In this document: positions 47,322-53,928 of the stretch, piece after piece
Numbering within the stretch: the first letter of the stretch is position 1
Layout: every line of letters starts with the position of its first letter
NCBI RefSeq assembly: GCF_000378965.1
Contig: NZ_KB900536.1
Span: 755,583 to 819,582, forward strand
Direction of reading: 5' to 3'
Length of the DNA: 64,000 nucleotides
DNA from: Thioalkalivibrio thiocyanodenitrificans ARhD 1
GTDB taxonomy: Bacteria; Pseudomonadota; Gammaproteobacteria; Ectothiorhodospirales; Ectothiorhodospiraceae
Made by a program: the position numbers and the translations under genes
The notes under the pieces: generated by a model
What the model was told of the DNA's origin: nothing
Database searches by the model: none
Seen by the model: only the letters and a program-made list of their open reading frames with translations

Positions 47322-48986
47322 TCAAAATGGTTTGCAGTAACCACAACCCTCACCACCACAGCGGGGGCAGACTCCGGGGTCGTCGTCCTGAGATGGTCTG
47401 CAATCCATGCCCGCTTTCCCCGCATTACCCGCATAGCGCGGGGGTTGCGGGTATTGCGGGTCAGGATTCCGGCCTCTCTCTTGGTAGGTGTGCGGGTCTT
47501 GCGGGTGTTGCGGGTATGAAATACGGGCAATCTCAGGAGGACGGACGTCCCACCTCACTACCTTGTCGTGGTTAACGCCGTCGTCGTGGTCAACACGCCA
47601 TCCGGCCTTGCGCATGACCGGGGCCTGGCGTTTCAGCCGTGCTGTCACGCTCCGTGCGTTTGCGGGCCAGCCTTTCGGGGGCCGCTCCGGCGTGATGCTG
47701 CCCAGCAGCTCGGCAGACGTCCCAGAGAACCCGCCCGGGTATTGCTTGGCGATTGCCGAGACGAAGGTGTCCCCCTCCAGGGAGTCAGCCGCCATCGCGC
47801 CCTGCTTGCTCATGTAGTAGGTGAGTCCGCTCGTCCCCATCACCCTGTCGGTGGCCGCGAGGATGCGCACGAAGTCGGCCATCCGGGGTTTGGAGTCAAG
47901 ACGGACAGAGGGAAGTACACCCGCGACACCCGCAACCAGGTCCAAAACTGCCCCCAGCACCTTGGGGTGCACCCTATCCCACAGGGGCCAGATATCGGAA
48001 TCGCACCGGCGCTTGTCATCGGGAATAATCTCCAGATGGATGGGCAGCATCCGCTCCGCGAGGTCGCCGCGAAGCGTGCCCAGGTCGATACCGTTTATCA
48101 GGACGCAGCGGCGAAAGGAAAAGACCGCGTGTTCTCCGTCGGTGTACAGCTTGCGGCGCACGTCGCCATCACCAGTTACAGCACGGCAGATTGAATCACT
48201 CAGCCAGTCCGCGATATCGGATAGGTTGTCCAAACCCACAACCCATGACCCTGCGGCAGCAGTCACCCACGCCTCTGCGTCTCTTGGCGGTTTGCGGATG
48301 GGCACAGGCCCGGGGTCAATGGCACGGATCAGCATTTTGCCTGCGGTCGTCTTCCCGGTTCCCTGTTCGCCCATGAACGAGAGCACGCAATGGGCTATCT
48401 CTCCGAAGAATGCTGACGTCAGCCATGCCGCAACCAGGGGGCGGTCGTTCTCGGCTACATTCAGCATGTCCCACAGGATGGACATATCCGCGCCGCGTTC
48501 AGGCTCGGGTAGTGCGCCGTTTAGTGCCGTGCGCTTGAACAGGACGGGAGGCTTATCAACAATCTCCCACCCGCTACCCGTTATGCGCACTGCGCGGCCC
48601 GTATTGTCCCCAAGGTCCAGCCAGTGCGCGCCGCCATGCTCAGCGACACGAAGGTATAAATCTTCCGGTGCGGACTCCTGCGCCATACCCTCGATAACCA
48701 AGAGCGCGTCGGCCAGGGCCTGCTGAGGCGCGGCACGGCCAGCAGTTCGGAAATAATCCCGGGCAAGCTGGCCCCGAAGTGACTGACGATTACCTCTTAA
48801 GGTCGCGACCACCTTGGGGCCGGACAGCGGGACCGCGAAACACTCGCCATCCCCGGATATCCCGAACCTGTACTTCTTCTGCGCAAGCTCCACCAGTATG
48901 GTGGCCGCCGACTTCTTGGTCTCGCCATCGTCAGGGCTAGAGCGCGGAGTCACTTCAATATCAACATCATCATGCCGCACGCTCAT
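47322..48986 (-). CDS. Primase/helicase-like replication ATPase
   Basis: A 554-residue protein with a P-loop GEQGTGKTTAGKMLIRAI and downstream WVVGLDNLSDIADWLSD (Walker B-like), typical of replication ATPases fused to or standing in for primases on phages and satellites. The C-terminus has a run of YPQ/HPQ repeats and ends in a four-Cys zinc ribbon (CPRCGGEGCGYC). I do not see the N-terminal archaeo-eukaryotic primase motif clearly. It probably starts autonomous replication of the excised element. Confidence 0.75.
   Translation of the reverse strand: MSVRHDDVDIEVTPRSSPDDGETKKSAATILVELAQKKYRFGISGDGECFAVPLSGPKVVATLRGNRQSLRGQLARDYFRTAGRAAPQQALADALLVIEGMAQESAPEDLYLRVAEHGGAHWLDLGDNTGRAVRITGSGWEIVDKPPVLFKRTALNGALPEPERGADMSILWDMLNVAENDRPLVAAWLTSAFFGEIAHCVLSFMGEQGTGKTTAGKMLIRAIDPGPVPIRKPPRDAEAWVTAAAGSWVVGLDNLSDIADWLSDSICRAVTGDGDVRRKLYTDGEHAVFSFRRCVLINGIDLGTLRGDLAERMLPIHLEIIPDDKRRCDSDIWPLWDRVHPKVLGAVLDLVAGVAGVLPSVRLDSKPRMADFVRILAATDRVMGTSGLTYYMSKQGAMAADSLEGDTFVSAIAKQYPGGFSGTSAELLGSITPERPPKGWPANARSVTARLKRQAPVMRKAGWRVDHDDGVNHDKVVRWDVRPPEIARISYPQHPQDPHTYQERGRNPDPQYPQPPRYAGNAGKAGMDCRPSQDDDPGVCPRCGGEGCGYCKPF
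47446..47515. repeat. Iteron-like TGCGGGT repeats in the replication gene
   Basis: TGCGGGT occurs at 47446, 47455, 47491, 47500 and 47509, each step within a group being nine bases. An inverted ACCCGCA lies at 47427-47433. They encode the Pro/Gln repeats of the replication ATPase, but the spacing also resembles iterons of an origin. Confidence 0.6.
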
Positions 48987-49362
48987 GGCGGTCCCCCTTC
49001 ACCTGCGCCCTGTACCGGATGCCGGCGTGAATGTCGAAAATCCTGTTTGTGCCATCCGATAGGATTGCCCGGACGGTTTCCATCAGATGATTGCCGTCCA
49101 CGGCCCCACATCGCCACAGCAGCAGCGGCTCGGACGCGGCGCAAAAGCGCCAGTCGAAGGACCAGGGGTCGGCATCGGGCGGGCATAGAGTGACAAGGCG
49201 GTGGTCGTGCCATTCACGGGCCACGGTCCAGGCATCCGATCCGCAGCAGACGATGATGCTCGGGTTCTTACCGTCCGCACTGGTGCCCCACCAGCCGGAC
49301 AAGTCTCCACGAAGGGCCTCGGCTATCTGGCGGCCATAGGGCGGCAGTTTGCGGGCGGTCAT
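48970..49362 (-). CDS. Hypothetical island protein (130 aa)
   Basis: The start is at 49362 (MTARKLPPYGRQIAEALRGD). It contains WWGTSADGKNPSIIVCCGSD and DPWSFDWRFCAASEPLLLWR, the latter like uncharacterised proteins next to satellite primases. It overlaps both the preceding zinc-finger gene (4 bases) and the ATPase gene (17 bases). Function unknown. Confidence 0.65.
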   Translation of the reverse strand: MTARKLPPYGRQIAEALRGDLSGWWGTSADGKNPSIIVCCGSDAWTVAREWHDHRLVTLCPPDADPWSFDWRFCAASEPLLLWRCGAVDGNHLMETVRAILSDGTNRIFDIHAGIRYRAQVKGDRHERAA

Positions 49363-49619
49363 CGTCCACCCCCCACCAGGTTGCGGGCGGCCTTCACGTG
49401 ACGTTTGGCAAGAGACCAGCGCCAGCACGTCGGGCACATGGTCGCCCAGGGCCTCGACTCGGGTCTTGACCACTGAATACCGCAATTTCGACACAAGGCA
49501 GGATGGACGGGCGGCGGGGGCGTGGTAGAATCACCGTACAGTTCGCTCAGTAATTGAATCTGTGCCCCTGCCGCCCCCGTCGCCGTTGCCCCGGCTCGGG
49601 GGTTCCCTTTTCTGGGCAT
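49359..49619 (-). CDS. Small zinc-finger-like protein (86 aa)
   Basis: Start at 49619 (MPRKGNPRAGATATGAAGAQ). Two Cys pairs (LCRNCG and MCPTCWRW) suggest a zinc ribbon. It overlaps its neighbours by one and four bases, so it is firmly part of the operon. Function unknown. Confidence 0.6.
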   Translation of the reverse strand: MPRKGNPRAGATATGAAGAQIQLLSELYGDSTTPPPPVHPALCRNCGIQWSRPESRPWATMCPTCWRWSLAKRHVKAARNLVGGGR

Positions 49620-49822
49620 CAGGCGGCCTCCCCATCCTTGATGGACAGCATCCGTGCCTCGTAGTCCGCCGGCCAATCAAGCCGACCGTTTGGCAGCTTG
49701 CGAGGGATCAAACCGTAGTAAGAGCCCCGGCGGCAATAGTGCTCCCGAACGGTGGACGGCTGCACATGCGCAAATCGGGCAACCTCCTCCGTGCTGGCGC
49801 CATACTTGATTGTGTCGGTCAT
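49619..49822 (-). CDS. AlpA/excisionase-like DNA-binding protein
   Basis: A 67-residue protein with ASTEEVARFAHVQPSTVREH and PRKLPNGRLDW, the MerR/AlpA-type winged helix in which the tail reads like LPNGRL. In satellites such proteins activate the integrase or help excision. It is probably the first gene of the replication operon. Confidence 0.7.
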   Translation of the reverse strand: MTDTIKYGASTEEVARFAHVQPSTVREHYCRRGSYYGLIPRKLPNGRLDWPADYEARMLSIKDGEAA

Positions 49823-49923
49823 GCTTTTGCACCTATCGCAATGGGTTTATGCGTCAGGTGCTTTATACAAACCGATAGGCGAATAGCTGGGCTATGTCGC
49901 ACCCTGAAAGTGCGACGGCAGGA

Positions 49924-50523
49924 TTACTTGCGCAGGCGTTGCACCTGCTTTCGGAAGGCGTCGTATGTGATGGACCCGGACCCCAAGTCATAAAATGCCT
50001 TGCCGTTGACCGTCTTTTCTTTAATGTCGCGGAATCCAGCCGACTCAAGTTCCGCATACAGTTGGGGCCACAGTTCCACGGGCTGTAGGTAGTCCCCAAG
50101 CTCATCAAGCCGAAGCGCAACCCGCTTTATTGCGGCCTGAACATCGTCCTTGCTTGCCCATCGCGCTTCAGCGCCCTTGCGCCCCTTGTCGGCAGCCATC
50201 GTGCGCGTTTCCCAAAGGTGATAATCCTCCAGCGCCCGCGCCCATGCGTCGTGAAGCTTCAGCCAAGTAAACCGAAGGTCCTTTCCATCCTCATGATGCT
50301 GAAACGCCTGGTCCAGCAGACGCACCAGCGGTGCCTTGTGCCCGTGCTTGCCCTCGGCCTCTATGGCGCGGTCCATTTCGTCGGGAAGGCTCTCCACGTC
50401 ACTTCTCAGGCGCCCCAGTTGGGCCATGTGGTCGGCGGGCAGCTCAATGGTCTTGGCTCTCGCGTGAAGCGCCCTGGTCGCTTGCGCGGCGGCGTCGAAG
50501 CGGGCTTTCAACTTTTCGACCAT
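49924..50523 (-). CDS. Hypothetical island protein (199 aa)
   Basis: The start at 50523 overlaps the integrase stop by one base (TGATG), so it is co-translated with integrase. The protein is helical and charged (KLKARFDAAAQATRALHARA, AADKGRKGAEARWASKDDVQ). No family is recognised. The position after integrase could suit an excision or immunity function, but nothing in the sequence shows it. Confidence 0.65.
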   Translation of the reverse strand: MVEKLKARFDAAAQATRALHARAKTIELPADHMAQLGRLRSDVESLPDEMDRAIEAEGKHGHKAPLVRLLDQAFQHHEDGKDLRFTWLKLHDAWARALEDYHLWETRTMAADKGRKGAEARWASKDDVQAAIKRVALRLDELGDYLQPVELWPQLYAELESAGFRDIKEKTVNGKAFYDLGSGSITYDAFRKQVQRLRK

Positions 50524-51893
50524 CACTTGCCCCCCCGTATATTCACCACCTTGGCGGGTTTCTCGGCGGCTATGGCTGCAAGCCTCCTTTCCCACTTCGC
50601 CAGCGCCCGGCGCTTCTCATCGGCGTATGAATGGCGGTCATAATGGGCCACCTGTACGCCTGCAAGTCCGTGGCTCAGGAGTTGGGCGCGGATCTCCCGG
50701 CTTATCCCCATTCCTGCAAGCAGGGTTTCACAGGTGCGGCGCACGTCGGCCACGGTGAAAGGCTCGCCACCCATCGCGGCGGCTATCTCGGCAAGGCGTT
50801 TTCCGGGGGTTCCGGCGTCCATGCGGCGGCGTCGCTGGAAAAAAAGATGTGGGGCGTCCTGCTCCTTCGCCCGGGTCACCAGATCGGAAACCATCGCGGC
50901 GGCTTTCGGTGCCAGCGGCAACAGGTGTTCCCTCGGGGTCTGGCGGCGCCCCTTAGCGTCAAAAAGTCGCATTGTCTTGGTATCCGGGCTCCAGTCCTCC
51001 ACCCTCGCCCGCAGGAGTTGCGCGATACGTTGCCCTCCCGCATACAGGGCAAGCCTCAACGCCTGGTCGGCCAGTTCGTCGCCCAGGCCATTCATATAGG
51101 CGCGTAGCTCATCGGGCGTTAGAGTCCGGTCACGAGGTTTGACCGGGATCGCGGCGATAGGCTGGACGGGGTTCACCTCGACGGCAAACGGGATCAGGTC
51201 GGACGGCAGGCGGGCATCAAAGGGCGCACGGGCGGCGGCGTTGTACGCGGCGCTCAGATAGCTTCTCAATGCCCCGGCGGTCCTCTCCTTCCCCTTCTCC
51301 ATCACTCTGCGAACTATGGCGGCAATCTCAAGCGGGGCCACGTCCCGGGCAGGTTTGTCAGCCACCTCGGGAAAGGGCGTGAAAACGTGGCGCTCAAACA
51401 TGGTTCGCGTAGCGGCGGCGCTTGCTCGCTTGCCCTTCGCCTCCAGGTGTCGGCTATACGCTTCCAGCAGGGCGCGTGTCGTGTGCTTGGCGCGGGCCTC
51501 GGCCTCTTTGCGCACCCTCTCCTGCTCGGCCCGCTTGGCGGCTCTGGCGGCCTTCTGCTCTCTCTCCGCTTCACGGGGGTCTATGCCCTGATCCACCATT
51601 GATTGCAGCCGTGCGGCCTCCTGACGGGCTCCACGCTGGATTTCCTTTCGATTGGCACCCTTCCCGCTCCATGTGGATTCAAGCGGCCAGTCTCGACAAT
51701 CCCCAAGCGTGATACGGATCAGCTTCCCGTCTAGCGTTCCCTCAAAGACGAACGCCTTTCCGCCCTGTGTTGCCCTGACGGCGAGACGGGGGGAAAGAGT
51801 ATCTCTCAAGAACACCTGTTGCTTGCCGGGCGGGCACTGGAAGGCATCAATCCGGGCCAGGGTCAGGCGGTCGCGGTTGCTCTGTGCTTTCAT
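50523..51893 (-). CDS. int: Tyrosine-type site-specific integrase (P4-like)
   Basis: A 456-residue integrase with the DUF4102 arm-binding N-terminus (LSPRLAVRATQGGKAFVFEG) and the catalytic domain holding Arg (YAGGQRIAQLL), second Arg (TVADVRRTCETLLAGMG, where the box position often His is Ala), LLSHGLAGVQVAHYD with the Tyr nucleophile. The start at 51893 is set by GGAG six bases upstream. It sits near attR, the end away from the intact tRNA. Confidence 0.92.
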   Translation of the reverse strand: MKAQSNRDRLTLARIDAFQCPPGKQQVFLRDTLSPRLAVRATQGGKAFVFEGTLDGKLIRITLGDCRDWPLESTWSGKGANRKEIQRGARQEAARLQSMVDQGIDPREAEREQKAARAAKRAEQERVRKEAEARAKHTTRALLEAYSRHLEAKGKRASAAATRTMFERHVFTPFPEVADKPARDVAPLEIAAIVRRVMEKGKERTAGALRSYLSAAYNAAARAPFDARLPSDLIPFAVEVNPVQPIAAIPVKPRDRTLTPDELRAYMNGLGDELADQALRLALYAGGQRIAQLLRARVEDWSPDTKTMRLFDAKGRRQTPREHLLPLAPKAAAMVSDLVTRAKEQDAPHLFFQRRRRMDAGTPGKRLAEIAAAMGGEPFTVADVRRTCETLLAGMGISREIRAQLLSHGLAGVQVAHYDRHSYADEKRRALAKWERRLAAIAAEKPAKVVNIRGGK

Positions 51894-51926
51894 GGTCGAC
51901 TCCATACATGGGCCACACAATGATTC

Positions 51927-51964
51927 CCTGTCACTAGGTCGGATTCATCTCCTGTCACTAGGTC
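51927..51964 (+). promoter_or_regulatory. Paired core-like sites beside the integrase gene
   Basis: CCTGTCACTAGGTC at 51927-51940 and 51951-51964, 24 bases apart. Both include TCACTAGGTC, which is also in the att core at 43243-43252. They lie between the integrase start and attR and could be auxiliary integrase or excisionase sites, or an autoregulatory operator of int. Confidence 0.55.
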
Positions 51965-51968
51965 AGGA

Positions 51969-51986
51969 TGTATGGCGTATGTATGG
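51969..51986 (+). promoter_or_regulatory. Right-arm integrase site candidate (paired TGTATGG)
   Basis: TGTATGGCG at 51969-51977 and TGTATGG at 51980-51986, the same 11-base step as the pair at 43338-43357. An inverted CCATACA lies at 51902-51908. Confidence 0.6.
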
Positions 51987-52105
51987 AGTTTAGAGCAATG
52001 CCGCTCAATATGGAACAATGCAATAATGACGCTAAGTAGCTGTTACTTCATAGTAAATGGCGTTGATTAGCGTTGCGTGATATTGCACCGAATTGGGGCA
52101 TTTTC

Positions 52106-52154
52106 GTGACTGTTAATCACTAGGTCGGCGGTTCGAGCCCGTCCCGGGGAGCCA
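52106..52154 (+). repeat. attR (49-bp copy of the tRNA-Asn 3' end)
   Basis: Identical to 43232-43280. It is preceded by unrelated island sequence, so it is not a working tRNA but the displaced original 3' end. Confidence 0.93.
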
Positions 52155-52172
52155 AAAAAGAGAAGCAAATAC

Positions 52173-52206
52173 GGGGGGTTAGGTCATAAAGACCGGCCCC
52201 CTTTTT
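52173..52206 (+). terminator. Chromosomal terminator displaced from tRNA-Asn
   Basis: GGGGG and GGTC arms pair with GACC and CCCCC and run into five T. It lies at the same distance from attR as expected of the original tRNA terminator before integration. Confidence 0.7.
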
Positions 52207-52278
52207 CGTGCCTGAAAGCCTGTTGTCACTGAATCTGTCACCAGTTTTCACCTAGCGGCCTGCACCCGCACCACCAGC

Positions 52279-52336
52279 CTGCTATCCTCACCCCCGGGCC
52301 GCCTTCGCCCTCAATGCCGACGCCCACAGGGAAGTC
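52279..52336 (+). repeat. Short repeat, copy B (others at 43381-43441 and 53239-53283)
   Basis: Begins CTGCTATCCTC, includes GGGCCGCCTTCGCCCT and ends CCACAGGGAAGTC. Copies A and C share the core GGCCGCCTTCGCC and the end CACAGG(G/A)AAGTC. One copy is inside the left end of the island and two are beyond its right end, on either side of hicBA. Confidence 0.7.
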
Positions 52337-52488
52337 CAAGCGCTGGCGTCAGCGTATCCTGCCCATACGCAAACTGAGTGCAGCCCGTCAGCTTTTTGGT
52401 CATTTCCTCCCGCACCTCCATTGTTTTTGTGACGAATGTCGCACTTTCCTAGATATGACGTCTATAATGATTATGTATCTGAACGAAG

Positions 52489-52518
52489 AAGGTCCCGTGT
52501 CTCATGCGGGGCCTTTTT
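52489..52518 (+). terminator. Terminator-like hairpin in the hicBA leader
   Basis: AAGGTCCC pairs with GGGGCCTT (one G-T pair) and a run of T follows. It lies 28 bases before hicB, so it would attenuate transcription from the TATAAT-containing promoter upstream or end a short RNA. Confidence 0.55.
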
Positions 52519-52545
52519 GTGTCTTAACGGTCGACTGGAGTCACC

Positions 52546-52896
52546 ATGCAACCAAAACAGCTAGTCGTTCGTTGTTTCGCAGAGAGCCGCCATGGAGTAT
52601 GGCAGGCGTTCTGTATCGATCTGAATTTGGCTGTTCAAGGAGAATCCCAGAGAGAGGTTATTGATAAGCTGGGTGATATGATCGTCGATTACCTAATTGA
52701 CGCACTTGAGGGTGAAGACGAGAAGTTCGCTGAACAGCTTTTGGATCGGCCGGCACCTCTATCCTTGCGTCTACGATATCACTGGTACGCCTTTATCCAG
52801 CGTTGCACCCGCTTGCACAGTGATTTACATGGGGCGTTTCAGAAAGCCTTGCCTCTCACAATTTCCAGACATAATGGGCCAGCCCATCAGGTTTAA
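52546..52896 (+). CDS. hicB: HicB-type antitoxin
   Basis: A 116-residue protein with the HicB partial RNase-H fold (ESRHGVWQAFCIDLNLAVQG, ESQREVIDKLGDMIVDYL). It would neutralise HicA and repress the operon. TGGAG precedes the ATG. The order is antitoxin first, reversed from the classical hicAB. Codon use is clearly more AT-rich than the surroundings, consistent with acquisition. Confidence 0.82.
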   Translation: MQPKQLVVRCFAESRHGVWQAFCIDLNLAVQGESQREVIDKLGDMIVDYLIDALEGEDEKFAEQLLDRPAPLSLRLRYHWYAFIQRCTRLHSDLHGAFQKALPLTISRHNGPAHQV

Positions 52897-53144
52897 TGGG
52901 CTGGCGACATCCACCGCTTACGTGCAAGGACGTTAAGCGGATACTCAAGCATCTTGGCTTCAAGCCCAGACCAAGAAAAGGCACGTCCCATGAACAATGG
53001 GTCAAGGAAGAAAACAACCGTCTGTTTAAAGTCACAGTAGATTGCCCCAAATCACCCTTTAGCCAAGACCTGATCACATCTATGGCTGCTCAAGCCGGAG
53101 TAACCAAGAAGCAATTCTATGCGGTATTGAATAAGAAGAAATGA
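52896..53144 (+). CDS. hicA: HicA-type mRNA interferase toxin
   Basis: An 82-residue protein with TCKDVKRILKHLGFKPRPRK and GTSHEQWVKE, where the His is the expected catalytic residue of HicA double-stranded-RNA-like interferases. It overlaps the hicB stop by one base (TAATG), which couples translation. It is a little longer than the usual 60-70 residues. Confidence 0.82.
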   Translation: MGWRHPPLTCKDVKRILKHLGFKPRPRKGTSHEQWVKEENNRLFKVTVDCPKSPFSQDLITSMAAQAGVTKKQFYAVLNKKK

Positions 53145-53238
53145 GCGAACAAGTGCCGCATGGCAAACAGTCTCTACGCTTGCATATCCAGCAATTCGGC
53201 CTAGGACCTAACCCCGCCATCGATCCAACCATCATCAC

Positions 53239-53283
53239 GGGGGCCGCCTTCGCCCTTCGTGCCGAACGCCCACAGGAAAGTCT
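53239..53283 (+). repeat. Short repeat, copy C
   Basis: Shares GGGCCGCCTTCGCCCT and GCCGAACGCCCACAGG with copy B at 52279-52336. Together they flank hicBA. Confidence 0.65.
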
Positions 53284-53343
53284 AGGCGGCATTTTCGATG
53301 AAGTCATTGGGCCGGTGGTCCACCCTTGCAGCGCCAGAAAATA

Positions 53344-53538
53344 ATGAATCTGGCTCATCCATCAATAGTTGCTGCGTTTCTGCTTGGGGCCATCGTCGGC
53401 GCATCTGCAGTCTACGTCGTTATACCGAAAGGGCCGTCCAACTTCGACGAATGCGTTTTGACTCATGGTAGTAACGCCAGCAATATGGTGATGCTCATGG
53501 AAGTGCAGCGTCGGTGTAGGAATCTCTTCCCAGAGTAA
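53344..53538 (+). CDS. Small membrane protein with FDEC motif
   Basis: A 64-residue protein (ATG at 53344; an in-frame ATG at 53326 is possible) with one membrane helix (IVAAFLLGAIVGASAVYVVI) and a short tail containing FDECVLTHGSNASNM and RRCRNLF. Small proteins with an FDEC...C pattern after a helix are scattered in bacteria and have no known function. It is followed by a hairpin at about 53583-53620 resembling the one that ends the island at 43701. Confidence 0.6.
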   Translation: MNLAHPSIVAAFLLGAIVGASAVYVVIPKGPSNFDECVLTHGSNASNMVMLMEVQRRCRNLFPE

Positions 53539-53800
53539 TCTAATCTCTTTCGGCCGCTTCCACGCGATCCAGCACCCACAAAAAAGCCCGCCAACGCATC
53601 ACGTGCAGCGGGCTACCCTACCCCCCTGGTTGTTGCTCTGGTCGGTATGCGCATTCCGGCGAACGTGACCGATCATTCCGTTTGATCGTGACCGATTTTG
53701 GCGCGGCGGCCGGAATGGACGGTCACGATGCCGGAAACGGCGGTCACGTTGGGCCGGAATACGCACTTCCGGGCGAAGTGCCAAGCAAACACCCCAGCAC

Positions 53801-53875
53801 CGTAGGAGCCCAGTCCCCTGGGCGATCCGGTCCGGCACCGGTGAGTCACCCTTCGCCCGGAGGACCGGGCTCCTA
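53801..53875. repeat. REP-like inverted repeat, copy 3
   Basis: 24-bp arms at 53801-53824 and 53852-53875 with three mismatches. It lies between a plus-strand gene and the minus-strand folK-folP gene, again a convergent gap. Confidence 0.85.
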
Positions 53876-53928
53876 CGGGAAGCCCCCTGCATCGCAGCAA
53901 CCCTCCGAATGAACAACCTATTGAGAGA

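Larger units (their letters stand above)
43232..52154. mobile_element. Integrated island of about 8.9 kb in tRNA-Asn; capsid-encoding phage satellite or remnant
   Basis: Bounded by identical 49-bp copies of the tRNA 3' end (43232-43280 and 52106-52154). Almost every gene reads leftward: integrase, unknown 199-aa protein, AlpA-like, zinc-finger-like, unknown, primase-like ATPase, small proteins, HTH protein, small terminase-like, three small proteins, prohead protease, major capsid. I see no portal, large terminase, head-tail or tail genes and no lysis genes. Size, gene order and content resemble phage-inducible islands, specifically those that carry their own capsid, but a decayed prophage is the alternative. 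Confidence 0.85.
52155..52545. other. Gap after attR with two terminators and a repeat
   Basis: It holds a terminator right after attR (52173-52206), a copy of the 55-60-bp repeat shared with 43381-43441 and 53239-53283 (52279-52336), a perfect TATAAT at 52463-52468 with a weak -35, and a terminator-like hairpin (52489-52518) in the leader of hicBA. No protein gene is supported. Confidence 0.6.

Noticed and set aside
47446-47515. Spaced TGCGGGT repeats considered as a CRISPR array
   Set aside because: Units of seven bases at nine-base steps inside a coding gene are not a CRISPR array; no cas genes are present in the window.
43232-52154. Reading the island as a complete prophage
   Set aside because: No large terminase, portal, connector, tail, holin or endolysin genes are found in either strand; 8.9 kb is too small.
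53141-53344. A 67-codon frame overlapping the end of hicA
   Set aside because: It runs through the short repeat at 53239-53283 and has no family likeness, so it is probably not a gene.
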